A DNA stretch of 64,000 bases from Hyphomicrobiales bacterium. Lineage in GTDB: Bacteria; Pseudomonadota; Alphaproteobacteria; Parvibaculales; Parvibaculaceae. The notes below the pieces were generated by a model that was not told the DNA's origin, did not search any database, and saw only the letters and a program-made list of their open reading frames with translations. The stretch lies in NCBI GenBank assembly GCA_016124805.1, contig WGND01000011.1, forward strand, positions 248,001 to 312,000, read 5' to 3'. The position numbers were made by a program, and so were the translations under genes. Below, piece by piece: positions 11,145-21,574 of the stretch (within the stretch, counting starts at the first letter, position 1; the number at the start of each line of letters is the position of its first letter).

Positions 11145-11396
11145 CGGAGGTCAAGGCGGCATTGATCCAAACTCTGAACTTCGGATGAAAGTTTGTTTGG
11201 TTAATTGTTGTTAATCATCATCTTTCATGTGTTTTCCGAGGCAGGCTTCTGCTCATATCCGCTTATCTGTCGATTTTTTTCAATCAATCCCCATATCTGA
11301 GCGGCTGTGATGATAGGTTGATGTGAAGGTTATGTTGTCGGCTGCTTGATGGCCCCCGGCGGGGCGCGTGGCGGCGCAACGAAAGTGGAGAATGAG

Positions 11397-11624
11397 ATGC
11401 TTAGCTGGACTCAAATTCTGGTTGTTGTGGTGCTGATCGCGCTGCTCTTCGGCACAGGTCGCGTGTCGTCCCTGATGGGCGATGTGGCCAAGGGGATCAA
11501 GAGCTTCAAAAAGGGTCTCGCCGATGACGATGACGAGGTTTCCGACAAGCCCGAACCCAAGACCATCAACGCCAAGGCTGAAGCGACCGCGCAGAGTGAA
11601 AAGGACAAGGCATCCCAGAGCTGA
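11397..11624 (+). CDS. tatA: Sec-independent translocase subunit TatA
   Basis: [41 protein letters not shown]; internal ATG of ORF 11346..11624 is the better start. Confidence 0.9.
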   Translation: MLSWTQILVVVVLIALLFGTGRVSSLMGDVAKGIKSFKKGLADDDDEVSDKPEPKTINAKAEATAQSEKDKASQS

Positions 11625-11718
11625 CCCGCGCTTGGTTGCCTGGGCTGACCTCTCACCTGCACCCGGACCATTTATGCCCATGGTCCCCGAGGTGCTTTCC
11701 ATGATTTCAGGACGATAA

Positions 11719-12186
11719 ATGTTCGATCTTGGCTGGACTGAGCTTTTGCTTGTCGCCGTCGTTGCCATCATCTTTGTTGGGCCCAAGGATTTGCCCAAGC
11801 TGATGCGGACAGCGGGGCAATACACAGCCCGTATGCGTAAAATGGTTCGCGAGTTTCAGACGAGCTTTGAGGATCTGGCGCGCGAGAGCGAGCTGGAAGA
11901 TCTGCGCAAGGAAATGGCCGAGCTGAGGTCGCAGACCATGGCGCCGATTTCCATGGGCGGGGTCGATGCCGCCATGGCCAAGGCGTCCGGCCTCAAGCCA
12001 CCCAAAGCTGCGGAACCTGAAAAGACCGAAACGGCAGGTCTCAGCGCGGAAGAGACGGCGCGTCTGGAAGAACTGCCCGAGGCCATGCAGGAGACCATCC
12101 GCGATGCCAGCGATCCGGGGGAGACTGCGGAAAGTGACTCGCCTGCGCCCGCGACCCCCTCCAAGCCGGATGCGGGTCAGGCATGA
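11719..12186 (+). CDS. tatB: Sec-independent translocase subunit TatB
   Basis: MFDLGWTELLLVAVVAIIFVGPKDLPKLMR. Confidence 0.93.
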   Translation: MFDLGWTELLLVAVVAIIFVGPKDLPKLMRTAGQYTARMRKMVREFQTSFEDLARESELEDLRKEMAELRSQTMAPISMGGVDAAMAKASGLKPPKAAEPEKTETAGLSAEETARLEELPEAMQETIRDASDPGETAESDSPAPATPSKPDAGQA

Positions 12187-12983
12187 GCGAAGAAGAAGAT
12201 TTCGAGGCCAGCCGTGCGCCGCTGATGGAGCATATTATTGAGCTCCGTCGCCGCCTCATCTATTCGGTTGTGGCAATCATCATAGCCTTCGGCGTCTGTT
12301 TTGCCTTCGCCACCCAGATTTTCAACATTCTGGTTCATCCTTATGAGATCGCGGCCGGGTCCCAGGCTGTCGCCAAGCTGATCTACACAGCGCCGCAGGA
12401 GTTTTTCATCACCCAGATGAAGCTCGCCATGTTCGGCGCCATGTTCATCGCCTTTCCGGTGATCGCCACCCAGATCTACATGTTTGCCGCGCCCGGTCTC
12501 TACAAGAATGAGCGCCGCGCCTTTCTGCCTTATCTGATCGCAACCCCGATCCTGTTTCTGCTGGGCTCGACGCTTGTCTATTTCGTCGTGATGCCGCTGG
12601 CGCTCGGATTTTTCCTCGGCATGCAGCAGACCGGCGGGGCGGGCGAGGCCAGCATTGAGCTGTTGCCGCGGGTAAGCGAATATCTCGGCCTCATCATGGG
12701 GCTCATCTTCGCCTTTGGTGTCTGCTTCCAGCTGCCGGTGATCCTGACGCTGCTGGCGCGGATCGGGGTCGTGAATGCCGCGATGCTGCGCAAGGGGCGG
12801 CGCTACGCCATTGTTGTGGGCTTTGCGGTCGCCGCCATTCTGACCCCACCCGATATTCTCAGCCAGATCCTGCTTGGCGTGCCGATCCTGCTGCTTTACG
12901 AGATTTCGATTTTCTCGGTGGCCATGGTCGAGCGCAAACGCGAGGACGTGCAGGCCGAGGACGAGGCTGAAGCCGAGCTATAG
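12183..12983 (+). CDS. tatC: Sec-independent translocase subunit TatC
   Basis: APLMEHIIELRRRLIYSV, FPVIATQIYMFAAPGLYKNERR, polytopic; ATGA overlap with tatB. Confidence 0.96.
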   Translation: MSEEEDFEASRAPLMEHIIELRRRLIYSVVAIIIAFGVCFAFATQIFNILVHPYEIAAGSQAVAKLIYTAPQEFFITQMKLAMFGAMFIAFPVIATQIYMFAAPGLYKNERRAFLPYLIATPILFLLGSTLVYFVVMPLALGFFLGMQQTGGAGEASIELLPRVSEYLGLIMGLIFAFGVCFQLPVILTLLARIGVVNAAMLRKGRRYAIVVGFAVAAILTPPDILSQILLGVPILLLYEISIFSVAMVERKREDVQAEDEAEAEL

Positions 12984-13103
12984 GCTCGAATATCCTCATT
13001 TTCTGGACGCTTTAGGCCCTACCGCGTATACAGGTCGCGCATGTCGCGGGCGGTTGCCGCTGCGCGATTCGAGCCTGTTTCATGACGCCTGATTGAGTTT
13101 TCC

Positions 13104-14411
13104 ATGCACGACATTAAAGCCATCCGAGATGACGCTGACGGGTTTGACGCGGGGCTCGCCCGCCGTGGCCTGCCGGCGCAGTCTGCCCGCCTTCTGGAAA
13201 TTGACGAACGCCGCCGCAAGATCATTTCCGATCTTCAGGCACTGCAGTCGGCTTCCAATGCGGCGGCCAAGCTCATCGGCGGCTTGATGAAGGAAGGCAA
13301 GAAGGACGAGGCCGAGGCCAAGAAGGCGGAAGTCGCGGCCAGCAAATCCGACATTCAGGCCCTGGAACAGCGCGAGCGCGAGGTAATTGCCGAACTCGAC
13401 CGTGAGCTTGCAGCCCTGCCGAACCTCCCCTTTGAGGATGTGCCACTGGGCAAGGATGAACATGATAACGTCCTGCACCACACCCATGGCACGCCGCGTG
13501 AGCTAAATTTTGCGCCAAAAGAACATTTCGATCTGGGTGAAGGGCTCGGGCTGATGGATTTCGAGCTGGCGGCGAAGCTGTCCGGGTCGCGCTTTGTGGT
13601 TCTGAAAGGGGCGCTTGCACGGCTGGAGCGGGCCATTGCGAGCTTCATGCTTGATTTGCATACGGGTGAATTCGGCTATACCGAAGTGGCGCCGCCGCTG
13701 CTGGTCAAGGATCACGTGATGTTCGGCACGGCGCAGCTGCCGAAATTTGCCGATGACCAGTTCACCGTTTTCAAGGGTGATGAACGCGATGACAGCGAAC
13801 GCTTCTGGCTGATCCCGACCGCCGAAGTGTCGCTGACCAATCTGGTGCGTGAGAGCATTCTGAGCGAAGACGAGTTGCCACTGCGCATGACGGCCTACAC
13901 GCCCTGCTTCCGGGCCGAGGCGGGCTCTGCGGGACGTGACACGCGCGGCATGATCCGGATGCATCAGTTTGCCAAGGTAGAACTTGTGTCGGTGTCAACG
14001 CCCGATCAGGCGCAAGCCGAACATGAGCGGATGCTTTCTTGCGCCGAAGAAGTGCTCAAGCGGCTCGGTCTTGCCTATCGCGTGATGACGCTCTGCTCGG
14101 GTGACATGGGCTTTTCGGCACGTCGGACCTACGACATCGAGGTTTGGCTGCCGGGGCAGAATGCCTATCGCGAGATTTCCTCCTGCTCGGTCTGCGGTGA
14201 TTTTCAGGCCCGCCGGATGCAGGCGCGCTATCGCCCCGAGGGTGAAAAGGCGACGCGCTATGTCCATACGCTGAACGGCTCCGGCCTTGCCGTGGGCCGC
14301 ACCATGGTGGCGATCCTTGAGACCTATCAGCAGGAAGATGGTTCCATCGTGGTGCCCGAGGCGCTGCGTCCCTATATGGGTGGCATAGAGGTGATTTCGA
14401 CCCATGACTAA
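13104..14411 (+). CDS. serS: Seryl-tRNA synthetase
   Basis: [69 protein letters not shown]. Confidence 0.97.
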   Translation: MHDIKAIRDDADGFDAGLARRGLPAQSARLLEIDERRRKIISDLQALQSASNAAAKLIGGLMKEGKKDEAEAKKAEVAASKSDIQALEQREREVIAELDRELAALPNLPFEDVPLGKDEHDNVLHHTHGTPRELNFAPKEHFDLGEGLGLMDFELAAKLSGSRFVVLKGALARLERAIASFMLDLHTGEFGYTEVAPPLLVKDHVMFGTAQLPKFADDQFTVFKGDERDDSERFWLIPTAEVSLTNLVRESILSEDELPLRMTAYTPCFRAEAGSAGRDTRGMIRMHQFAKVELVSVSTPDQAQAEHERMLSCAEEVLKRLGLAYRVMTLCSGDMGFSARRTYDIEVWLPGQNAYREISSCSVCGDFQARRMQARYRPEGEKATRYVHTLNGSGLAVGRTMVAILETYQQEDGSIVVPEALRPYMGGIEVISTHD

Positions 14412-15219
14412 AAAACCGGCCACCAAGGCAACAAAGAAGAAACTCCGCATCCTTGTCACCAATGATGATGGCATTCATGCGCCGGGTCTGAAAACACTGG
14501 AGAAGATCGCGCGTGAGTTGAGCGATGATGTGTGGATCTGCGCACCAGAAGAAGAGCAGAGCGGGTCGTCGCATTCGCTGACGCTTGCCAATCCCATCCG
14601 GCTGCGCAAGGTCTCGCCCAAGAAATATGCCGTCAAAGGCACACCATCGGACTGCGTGATGATGGCCGTGCGCCACATCATGAAGGATGAACTGCCTGAT
14701 CTCGTGCTGTCCGGCGTCAATCGCGGTCAGAACATTGCCGATGATGTCACCTATTCGGGAACCATTGCGGCGGCCATGGAAGGCACGCAGCTAGGCATCC
14801 CATCGATTGCGCTGAGTCAGGCCTTCGGCTTCACCGGCAAGTCGCATGTGAAATGGTCGACAGCGGAACATTTCGCGCCGGGCATCATCGCCAAGCTGCT
14901 CAAGGCGGGCTGGCCGGACAATGTCATTATCAATATCAATTTCCCCGATGTGCTGCCGGACGCGGTCAAGGTCATCGAGGTGACCTCGCAGGGCAAGCGC
15001 GACCAGTCGCTGGTGAGCATTGAGGAACGCATTGATGCGCGCAACAATCCCTATTACTGGCTTGGCTTTGAGCGCATTCTGAGCAATCCGCCGGAGGGCA
15101 CGGATTTGCGTTCCATCTATGAAGGCCGGATTTCCGTGACACCGCTGCATATGAATTTGACGCATCAGCGCACCAAGGCGGCGCTTGGCAAGGCGCTGGG
15201 GCTCAAAGCTGCCAAGTAG
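14404..15219 (+). CDS. surE: 5'/3'-nucleotidase SurE
   Basis: [63 protein letters not shown]; 8 nt overlap with serS. Confidence 0.96.
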   Translation: MTKKPATKATKKKLRILVTNDDGIHAPGLKTLEKIARELSDDVWICAPEEEQSGSSHSLTLANPIRLRKVSPKKYAVKGTPSDCVMMAVRHIMKDELPDLVLSGVNRGQNIADDVTYSGTIAAAMEGTQLGIPSIALSQAFGFTGKSHVKWSTAEHFAPGIIAKLLKAGWPDNVIININFPDVLPDAVKVIEVTSQGKRDQSLVSIEERIDARNNPYYWLGFERILSNPPEGTDLRSIYEGRISVTPLHMNLTHQRTKAALGKALGLKAAK

Positions 15220-15242
15220 CTGTTGCGTGAGGGGCGTGTGAG

Positions 15243-15929
15243 ATGAGCGATCAGGGGCCGATGAGCGAAGAGGGCGGGGATGGCGGGATCGATCAGGAGA
15301 AGATCGAACTCGTGATGTCGCTTCGCCGTCAGGGCATCCGTGACAAGAAGGTGCTCTCCGCGCTTGAGCGCATTCCGCGCGAGCTTTTCATCGCGGGCAC
15401 ATTCCGCAAGCAGGCCTATGAAGATCATGCCCTGCCGATTGAATGCGGACAGACGATCAGCCAGCCCTTTATTGTTGCCTATATGACCGAGCAGCTGCAT
15501 GTGGGCGAGCGCATGAAGGTGCTGGAAGTCGGCACCGGCTCCGGCTATCAGGCAGCCGTTCTCTCAAGGCTCTGTCGTCGTGTCTATACGGTCGAGCGCT
15601 ATCGCACTTTGCTGCGCGATGCCGTGAAGCGCTTTGAAGCCCTGCATCTGCACAACATCACGGCCAAGGTGGCCGATGGCTATAGCGGCTGGCATGAGCA
15701 GCAGCCCTTCGACCGGATCATCGTGACGGCGGCCGCACCCTCCGTGCCGATGACACTGGTGGCACAGCTGAAAGTGGGGGGCATCATGGTGCTGCCCGTG
15801 GCCGCGCCCGGGGGGCGGGGCGAGCAGCATCTTGTGCGCATTGAGCGAACGGAGGAAGGTGTTACACGGGAAGAACTGATGCCCGTGCGCTTTGTGCCTC
15901 TGGTTGAAGGCGTGGCGCGCGAGAGCTGA
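15243..15929 (+). CDS. pcm: Protein-L-isoaspartate O-methyltransferase
   Basis: GQTISQPFIVAYMTEQL, KVLEVGTGSGYQAAVLSRLCRRVYTVER, DRIIVTAAAPSVP. Confidence 0.95.
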   Translation: MSDQGPMSEEGGDGGIDQEKIELVMSLRRQGIRDKKVLSALERIPRELFIAGTFRKQAYEDHALPIECGQTISQPFIVAYMTEQLHVGERMKVLEVGTGSGYQAAVLSRLCRRVYTVERYRTLLRDAVKRFEALHLHNITAKVADGYSGWHEQQPFDRIIVTAAAPSVPMTLVAQLKVGGIMVLPVAAPGGRGEQHLVRIERTEEGVTREELMPVRFVPLVEGVARES

Positions 15930-15997
15930 GCATCTGCCCGTGGCGTCGCCTTGTGGCGTGATGGCGGAGAGGATTTATAGAGAAGAAAAGGCAGGCG

Positions 15998-17014
15998 ATG
16001 CGTCCGGGGACGGCAATTGCAAAAAAATTGCGTTATTTCAGTGCTTTTGCGCTGATCCTGTTGCTGGCCGCCTGCAATTCCTATTCGCGCCCCTGGTGGG
16101 ACAATCCCAATTACAGCAGCAGCCGGACAACCACCTATCAGCGCGATACGCGCAGCTCGGGCGGCACTTATGTGGTGCGTTCAGGGGACACGGTTTACCG
16201 AATCGCCCGCATGCATAATGTGCCGATCCGCTCGCTGATTGATGCCAACAGGCTGTCGCCGCCCTATGCCATTGTGACGGGCCAGCGGCTTGTCATTCCT
16301 GCCGGGCGCTTCCATGTGGTCGAACGCGGCGAGACCGTTTACAGCATCTCGCGGCGCTATGGGGTGGACCAGTCGAGCCTCACCAGTCTCAATCGTATTC
16401 CAGCACCCTATATGATCAATGTCGGCCAGAAGCTGCAATTGCCTTCCACGGGCAGCCGTGAAATCCAGGTTGCGGATTCATTGTCCGGGTCGGGGTCCGG
16501 CTCCGGCAGCCGCCGCGCCAGCGATGACGATCATGTGGGTGTGCCGCTGGCGCGCCCGGGAACGCCGGTGATTGAACGGCCGACGCGCGTTGCCTCCGTC
16601 CAGAAGAAGCCGCCACTGCCGCCGACACCGGCGCCGTCGGGCGCCTTCATCTGGCCGGCACGGGGCAAGATACTTTCCACTTTTGGCAGCAAAGGGGGCG
16701 GCCTCAATAATGACGGTATCAATATTGCCGTGGCGGAGGGGGCATCGGTGCGGGCCGCGCAGAGCGGTGTCGTGGCCTATGCGGGCAATGAGTTGAAGGG
16801 CTATGGCAATCTGCTGCTCGTGCGCCACGCCAATGGCTGGATCACGGCCTACGCCCATAACAGCAAGCTGCTGGTGAAGCGCGGCGACACGGTTACCAAG
16901 GGGCAGACGATTTCCTATGCGGGCAGCACCGGCAGTGTGACATCGCCGCAAGTGCATTTTGAAGTGCGCAAGGGCTCGAAGGCCATTGACCCGCAGACCG
17001 TGCTTGGCAGCTAG
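15998..17014 (+). CDS. NlpD-like lipoprotein with two LysM repeats and a degenerate M23/LytM domain
   Basis: Lipobox LLLAAC, YVVRSGDTVYRIAR and HVVERGETVYSISRRYGV LysM repeats, M23-like C-terminus lacking canonical Zn ligands. Confidence 0.9.
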   Translation: MRPGTAIAKKLRYFSAFALILLLAACNSYSRPWWDNPNYSSSRTTTYQRDTRSSGGTYVVRSGDTVYRIARMHNVPIRSLIDANRLSPPYAIVTGQRLVIPAGRFHVVERGETVYSISRRYGVDQSSLTSLNRIPAPYMINVGQKLQLPSTGSREIQVADSLSGSGSGSGSRRASDDDHVGVPLARPGTPVIERPTRVASVQKKPPLPPTPAPSGAFIWPARGKILSTFGSKGGGLNNDGINIAVAEGASVRAAQSGVVAYAGNELKGYGNLLLVRHANGWITAYAHNSKLLVKRGDTVTKGQTISYAGSTGSVTSPQVHFEVRKGSKAIDPQTVLGS

Positions 17015-17020
17015 ACCCTG

Positions 17021-17968
17021 TTAATCCAGCTTCTGGCCAAGACGCCCGGCAATATCCTGTACGCATTGCCAGGCTACGCGCCCGGACCGGGCCCCTCTGG
17101 TGGCGGCCCATTCAATGGCAGCGGTTTCCAGCTCGGCATCGCTGATCTTGAGTGCGTAATGGGCGGCATAGCCCCGGATCATGTCGAGATAGTCTGCCTG
17201 GCTGCAATTGTGAAAGCCGAGCCACAGCCCGAAGCGATCTGAAAGCGAGACTTTCTCCTCAACGGCTTCATTGGGATTGATGGCCGTGGAGCGCTCATTT
17301 TCCATCATGTCGCGCGGCATGAGGTGGCGGCGATTGGATGTGGCGTAGAAAATGACATTGGTGGGGCGGCCTTCGATGCCGCCATCCAGCACAGCTTTGA
17401 GCGATTTGTAACTCGTATCGTCATGATCAAAGGAGAGATCGTCGCAGAAGATGATGGCGCGGCGATCCTGGCCGCGCAGGAGCGTCATCAGGCGGGGCAG
17501 GCTTTCAATATCTTCCCGGTGGATTTCGATCAGGAGGAGGGCTGAAGTCTTCTCCCTGTTGATGGCGGCATGGGCGGCCTTCACAAGCGAGCTTTTGCCC
17601 ATGCCCCGGGCACCCCAGAGCAAGGCATTGTTGGCGGGGAGTCCTGCTGCAAAGCGGCGGGTGTTCTCTATCAGGATGTCGCGGACATGGTCGACACCCT
17701 TCAAAAGGCTCATATCGACGCGGGAAACGGTCGGGACGGGTTCAAGCCGATCTTTTTCGGCCTGCCAGACAAAGGCGTCGGCATCGCCGAAGGCGGCGGG
17801 CGTTGACGGCGGCGGGGCAAGGCGTTCAAGCGCTGCGGCAATGCGGGCCAGAAGCTTTTGGGTGTCGGCCTCGGTTTTGCGGTCGTCGCTCATTGGCTGC
17901 ATTCTTTCGTCTGGGAGGGCATCGCGGCTCGGTTCCTCATCGGTCGCCCGTTTTCGGCCAAATATCAA
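17021..17968 (-). CDS. DUF815 family ATP-binding (AAA-like) protein
   Basis: NALLWGARGMGKSSLVKA (Walker A), RAIIFCDDLSF, LSDRFGLWLGFHNCSQADYL. Confidence 0.88.
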   Translation of the reverse strand: MIFGRKRATDEEPSRDALPDERMQPMSDDRKTEADTQKLLARIAAALERLAPPPSTPAAFGDADAFVWQAEKDRLEPVPTVSRVDMSLLKGVDHVRDILIENTRRFAAGLPANNALLWGARGMGKSSLVKAAHAAINREKTSALLLIEIHREDIESLPRLMTLLRGQDRRAIIFCDDLSFDHDDTSYKSLKAVLDGGIEGRPTNVIFYATSNRRHLMPRDMMENERSTAINPNEAVEEKVSLSDRFGLWLGFHNCSQADYLDMIRGYAAHYALKISDAELETAAIEWAATRGARSGRVAWQCVQDIAGRLGQKLD

Positions 17969-18107
17969 GTGCTTAGAAGCTTACAGAGCCGTAATATGGC
18001 GGGATGCGAGTGTGGTTTGCAAATCAACACCCTATCGCTATAGTCCGGCCAAACCTGACCTGAAACGTCGTGGCCGCCGCTGTGCGGACCTCCGACAGGA
18101 GAAGAAT

Positions 18108-18419
18108 ATGACTGGTGGCAGTGCCAATGAATTCCTGATCTCGATGGTGCCCTTTATCGCCCTTTTCGCGATCATGTATTTCCTTGTTTTGCGTCCGCAG
18201 CAGCAGCGCGTCAAAGCCCACAAGGCTCTTGTCGATGGCGTGCGCCGTGGCGATGTGGTGGTCACGTCGGGTGGCATTGTGGGCAAGGTGAGCAAGGTCG
18301 AGGAGGCTGAAGTGCTCGTCGAAATCGCTGATGGCGTCAAAATCCGCGTCATCAAGGCGACTCTGAGCGATGTCCGTTCGAAATCCGAGCCTGTACCAGC
18401 TAACGCCAACAATCCGTAA
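18108..18419 (+). CDS. yajC: Preprotein translocase subunit YajC
   Basis: MVPFIALFAIMYFLVLRPQQQRVKAHKALVDGVRRGDVVVTSGGIVGKV; start trimmed from ORF 17451..18419. Confidence 0.94.
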   Translation: MTGGSANEFLISMVPFIALFAIMYFLVLRPQQQRVKAHKALVDGVRRGDVVVTSGGIVGKVSKVEEAEVLVEIADGVKIRVIKATLSDVRSKSEPVPANANNP

Positions 18420-18479
18420 CTCAAACGAGGGAGAGTCGACCTTGTGTGAGAGTGTCCTGTCGGACCTCCCGCGACGTGG

Positions 18480-20099
18480 TTGAAATCCGACATGCTCCAT
18501 TTCGATCGCTGGAAGATTTTCCTGATCTGTTTTATCGCGCTGGCAGGCTTTGCCTTTTCCGCGCCAAACTTCTTTTCCAAGGAGTCGCTTGCGGACGCGC
18601 CTTCATGGCTGCCGAGCAAGCAGGTCAATCTGGGTCTCGATCTTCGCGGCGGATCCTACATGCTGCTGGAAGTCGATATTGACTCGGTCATGAAGGATCG
18701 CCTGCAGGTTCTGACAAATGATGTGCGCAAGGCGCTGCGTGATGAACGCATCCAGTATACCGGATTGGGTGTGAAGGGCGACGCGCTGACCGTGCGCATC
18801 ACGAATACCGCGGATATGGATAAATCCCTCAAGGCCATTGAGGCGCTTTCAACCATCGTCAGTGGTGGCAGCCTTCGCAGCCTGCCATCGCGCGATATTG
18901 CCGCAACAGCGGAAGGTAATCTGATCACGGTCAAGCTCTCGGAAGCGGCGCGTCTGGCACGCACCGAGTCGGCCATGCAACAGTCCATCGAAATTGTCCG
19001 CCGCCGTATCGACGAACTCGGCACGACCGAGCCTGTCATCCAGCAGCAGGGCCTTGACCGCATTCTCGTGCAGGTGCCGGGTCTGGATGATCCCAAGCGC
19101 CTGAAGGATCTGCTCGGGCAGACAGCCAAGCTCAATTTCCGCCTCGTCGATACATCCATGTCGGCGCAGCAGGCTTTGGCAGAGCGCCGCGTTCCGGCCG
19201 GTTCCGAGCTCCTCTATGATGTGGAGACGCCGCCCAATCCCGTTCTCGTGCAGCGTCGCGTGATGGTGGGGGGTGATGCGCTGGTTGATGCGCAGGCGGC
19301 TTTTGACTCACGCAATGGCCAGCCTGTCGTTAATTTCCGTTTTGACAGTGCCGGCGCCAAGCTTTTTGGTGAAGTCACCCGCGACAATGTCGGTCGTCCC
19401 TTTGCCATCGTGCTCGACAACAAGGTCATTAGTGCGCCGCGCATCAATGAGCCTATCGTTGGTGGCTCGGGGCAGATCAGCGGCAATTTCACGGTTGAAT
19501 CGGCCAATGACCTTGCCATTCTGCTGAGGGCGGGCGCACTGCCTGCGCCGCTCACCGTTCTTGAAGAACGCACGGTCGGGCCCGGCCTGGGTGCTGACTC
19601 GGTTCGCGCCGGGACGATTGCCTCGATCATCGGTTCCATCGCGGTTGTTGTTTTCATGGTCTGGGCCTATGGCCTTTTCGGTGTCTTTGCCAATATCGCG
19701 CTGCTCATCAATATCGGCCTGATGCTGGGGTCACTTTCGCTGTTGCAGGCGACGCTGACCCTGCCGGGCATTGCCGGCATCGTGCTGACTGTGGGTACAG
19801 CCGTTGACGCCAACGTGCTGATTTATGAGCGCATTCGCGAAGAGTTGCGAAGTGGCAAGTCACCCATTGCGGCGATTGAAGCGGGCTATAATCGCGCGCT
19901 TGCCACCATTCTTGATGCCAATATCACGCATTTCATCTCGGCGGCTGTGCTCTTCCAGCTCGGCTCGGGGCCGGTGCGCGGTTTTGCTGTGACGCTTGCC
20001 ATTGGTGTTGTCACATCGGTTTTCACGGCGTTTACGGCAAACCGCCTCATCGTTGCGACCTGGGTGCGTTATGCGCGTCCCAAGACGCTGACCATCTGA
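18480..20099 (+). CDS. secD: Protein translocase subunit SecD
   Basis: VNLGLDLRGGSYMLLEVD, IVRRRIDELGTTEPVIQQQG, VGTAVDANVLIYERIREELR; TTG start at 18480 or ATG at 18492. Confidence 0.97.
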   Translation: MKSDMLHFDRWKIFLICFIALAGFAFSAPNFFSKESLADAPSWLPSKQVNLGLDLRGGSYMLLEVDIDSVMKDRLQVLTNDVRKALRDERIQYTGLGVKGDALTVRITNTADMDKSLKAIEALSTIVSGGSLRSLPSRDIAATAEGNLITVKLSEAARLARTESAMQQSIEIVRRRIDELGTTEPVIQQQGLDRILVQVPGLDDPKRLKDLLGQTAKLNFRLVDTSMSAQQALAERRVPAGSELLYDVETPPNPVLVQRRVMVGGDALVDAQAAFDSRNGQPVVNFRFDSAGAKLFGEVTRDNVGRPFAIVLDNKVISAPRINEPIVGGSGQISGNFTVESANDLAILLRAGALPAPLTVLEERTVGPGLGADSVRAGTIASIIGSIAVVVFMVWAYGLFGVFANIALLINIGLMLGSLSLLQATLTLPGIAGIVLTVGTAVDANVLIYERIREELRSGKSPIAAIEAGYNRALATILDANITHFISAAVLFQLGSGPVRGFAVTLAIGVVTSVFTAFTANRLIVATWVRYARPKTLTI

Positions 20100-20114
20100 C
20101 AAAGCGGGGCTGCC

Positions 20115-21068
20115 ATGAATTTTCGTCTCAAGCTCGTTCCGGACAAAACGGATTTCAAATTCGTCAAATACCGCACGATTGCCGTGGGCATTTCCGTTGT
20201 CATCATGATTGCCTCTGTCTTCATGACCGCGACCAAGGGCCTGAATTTCGGTATTGATTTCCGTGGCGGTACCGTCATCGAAATTGCGACCAAGGAACCG
20301 GCCGATATTGGTGATCTCCGCCAGCGTCTGGGTGGTCTCGGTCTGGGCGATGTGCAGCTTCAGCGCTTTGGTACCGACACCAATGTGCTGATCCGCATCG
20401 GCAGTGCGGCGACGGAAACAGCTGAAGAGAGTCAGGCGGCCATCGACAAGGTCAAAACAGAGCTCGGTGATGCGGTTGAATATCGCCGCATTGAATCCGT
20501 CGGTCCGCAGGTCAGCGGCGAGTTGATCTGGTCGGCCACGACGGCTGTGCTCGTATCGATCCTGTTGATGTTTGCCTATATCTGGTTCCGCTTTGAATGG
20601 CAGTTTGGCCTTGGCGCCGTGCTGGCGCTCGCCCATGACGTGCTCGCGACGATTGGCGTTTTCTCGCTGATGCAGTTCGAGTTCAACCTCACGACCATTG
20701 CCGCATTGCTCACGATTGTCGGCTATTCGATGAATGACACGGTTGTGGTGTTTGACCGTATCCGTGAGAACCTGCGCAAATACAAGAAAATGGATATTGG
20801 CGATCTGATCGATCTGTCGATCAACGACACGCTGTCGCGAACCGTGATGACATCGACGACGACGCTGCTTGCGCTCGGCTCGCTCTATGTGTTCGGTGGT
20901 GAAGTCATCGCCAGCTTCACCTTCGCCATGATCTTCGGTATCCTGATCGGTACCTATTCGTCGATCTTCGTTGCCGCGCCGGTCCTGATCTGGATTGGCG
21001 TCAAGCGGGACTGGGGTGCGGTTGTGGCCCGCAAGGCAGGCGGCGTTCCGGCGAAGAACGCTCAGTAA
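20115..21068 (+). CDS. secF: Protein translocase subunit SecF
   Basis: GLNFGIDFRGGTVIEI, TIVGYSMNDTVVVFDRIREN. Confidence 0.97.
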   Translation: MNFRLKLVPDKTDFKFVKYRTIAVGISVVIMIASVFMTATKGLNFGIDFRGGTVIEIATKEPADIGDLRQRLGGLGLGDVQLQRFGTDTNVLIRIGSAATETAEESQAAIDKVKTELGDAVEYRRIESVGPQVSGELIWSATTAVLVSILLMFAYIWFRFEWQFGLGAVLALAHDVLATIGVFSLMQFEFNLTTIAALLTIVGYSMNDTVVVFDRIRENLRKYKKMDIGDLIDLSINDTLSRTVMTSTTTLLALGSLYVFGGEVIASFTFAMIFGILIGTYSSIFVAAPVLIWIGVKRDWGAVVARKAGGVPAKNAQ

Positions 21069-21076
21069 GCTGACGG

Positions 21077-21445
21077 ATGAAACCGCATTTTGAAAGCCAG
21101 CCGGCTGTTGATTCCTATGGCAATATGGGCTTTCGGCTGGCCGGTCAGCTTTTCCCGAATGGGGTCATCATCACGCCGCTGGGTCTTTATCCCTGGGGCG
21201 TAACGCGAATGCGGGATGCCATGCCTTCCGATTTTGAGCGCCTGTTGGCGGCGGCAGACCATTTCGATGTCTGCGTCATTGGGTGCGGTGAAACGATTGA
21301 ACAATTCCCTAAGGAAACTAGGGACTTTCTGCTTGAAAATCGAATCGCCGCCGACCTCATGAATACTGCCAGTGCCTGCCGTACCTATAACTTCCTTCTG
21401 TCGGAAGGTCGCCGGGTGGCCGCTGCCCTTATTCCCGTGGAATAA
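21077..21445 (+). CDS. Mth938-like/NDUFAF3-type domain protein
   Basis: VDSYGNMGFRLAGQLFPNGVIITPLG, FDVCVIGCGETIEQ, MNTASACRTYNFLLSEGRRVAAALIPV; directly downstream of secF. Confidence 0.85.
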   Translation: MKPHFESQPAVDSYGNMGFRLAGQLFPNGVIITPLGLYPWGVTRMRDAMPSDFERLLAAADHFDVCVIGCGETIEQFPKETRDFLLENRIAADLMNTASACRTYNFLLSEGRRVAAALIPVE

Positions 21446-21574
21446 TGGCAGTTTGTGACGCGAGCTTTCAGCGGCCTTGGCAGAACCCTCCGAAAATCCT
21501 AGTTTGATGGTCTAATTGTTTGTCCGGGGCGCAACCCTGCGCCCGGCATCAAATGAAATTTCAGGGGGACCCCA

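Noticed and set aside
11199-11216. CtrA-like site ggTTAAttgttgTTAAtc upstream of tatA
   Set aside because: Spacer is 6 nt rather than the 7 nt of TTAA-N7-TTAA; too weak to claim without a genome-wide scan or ChIP data.
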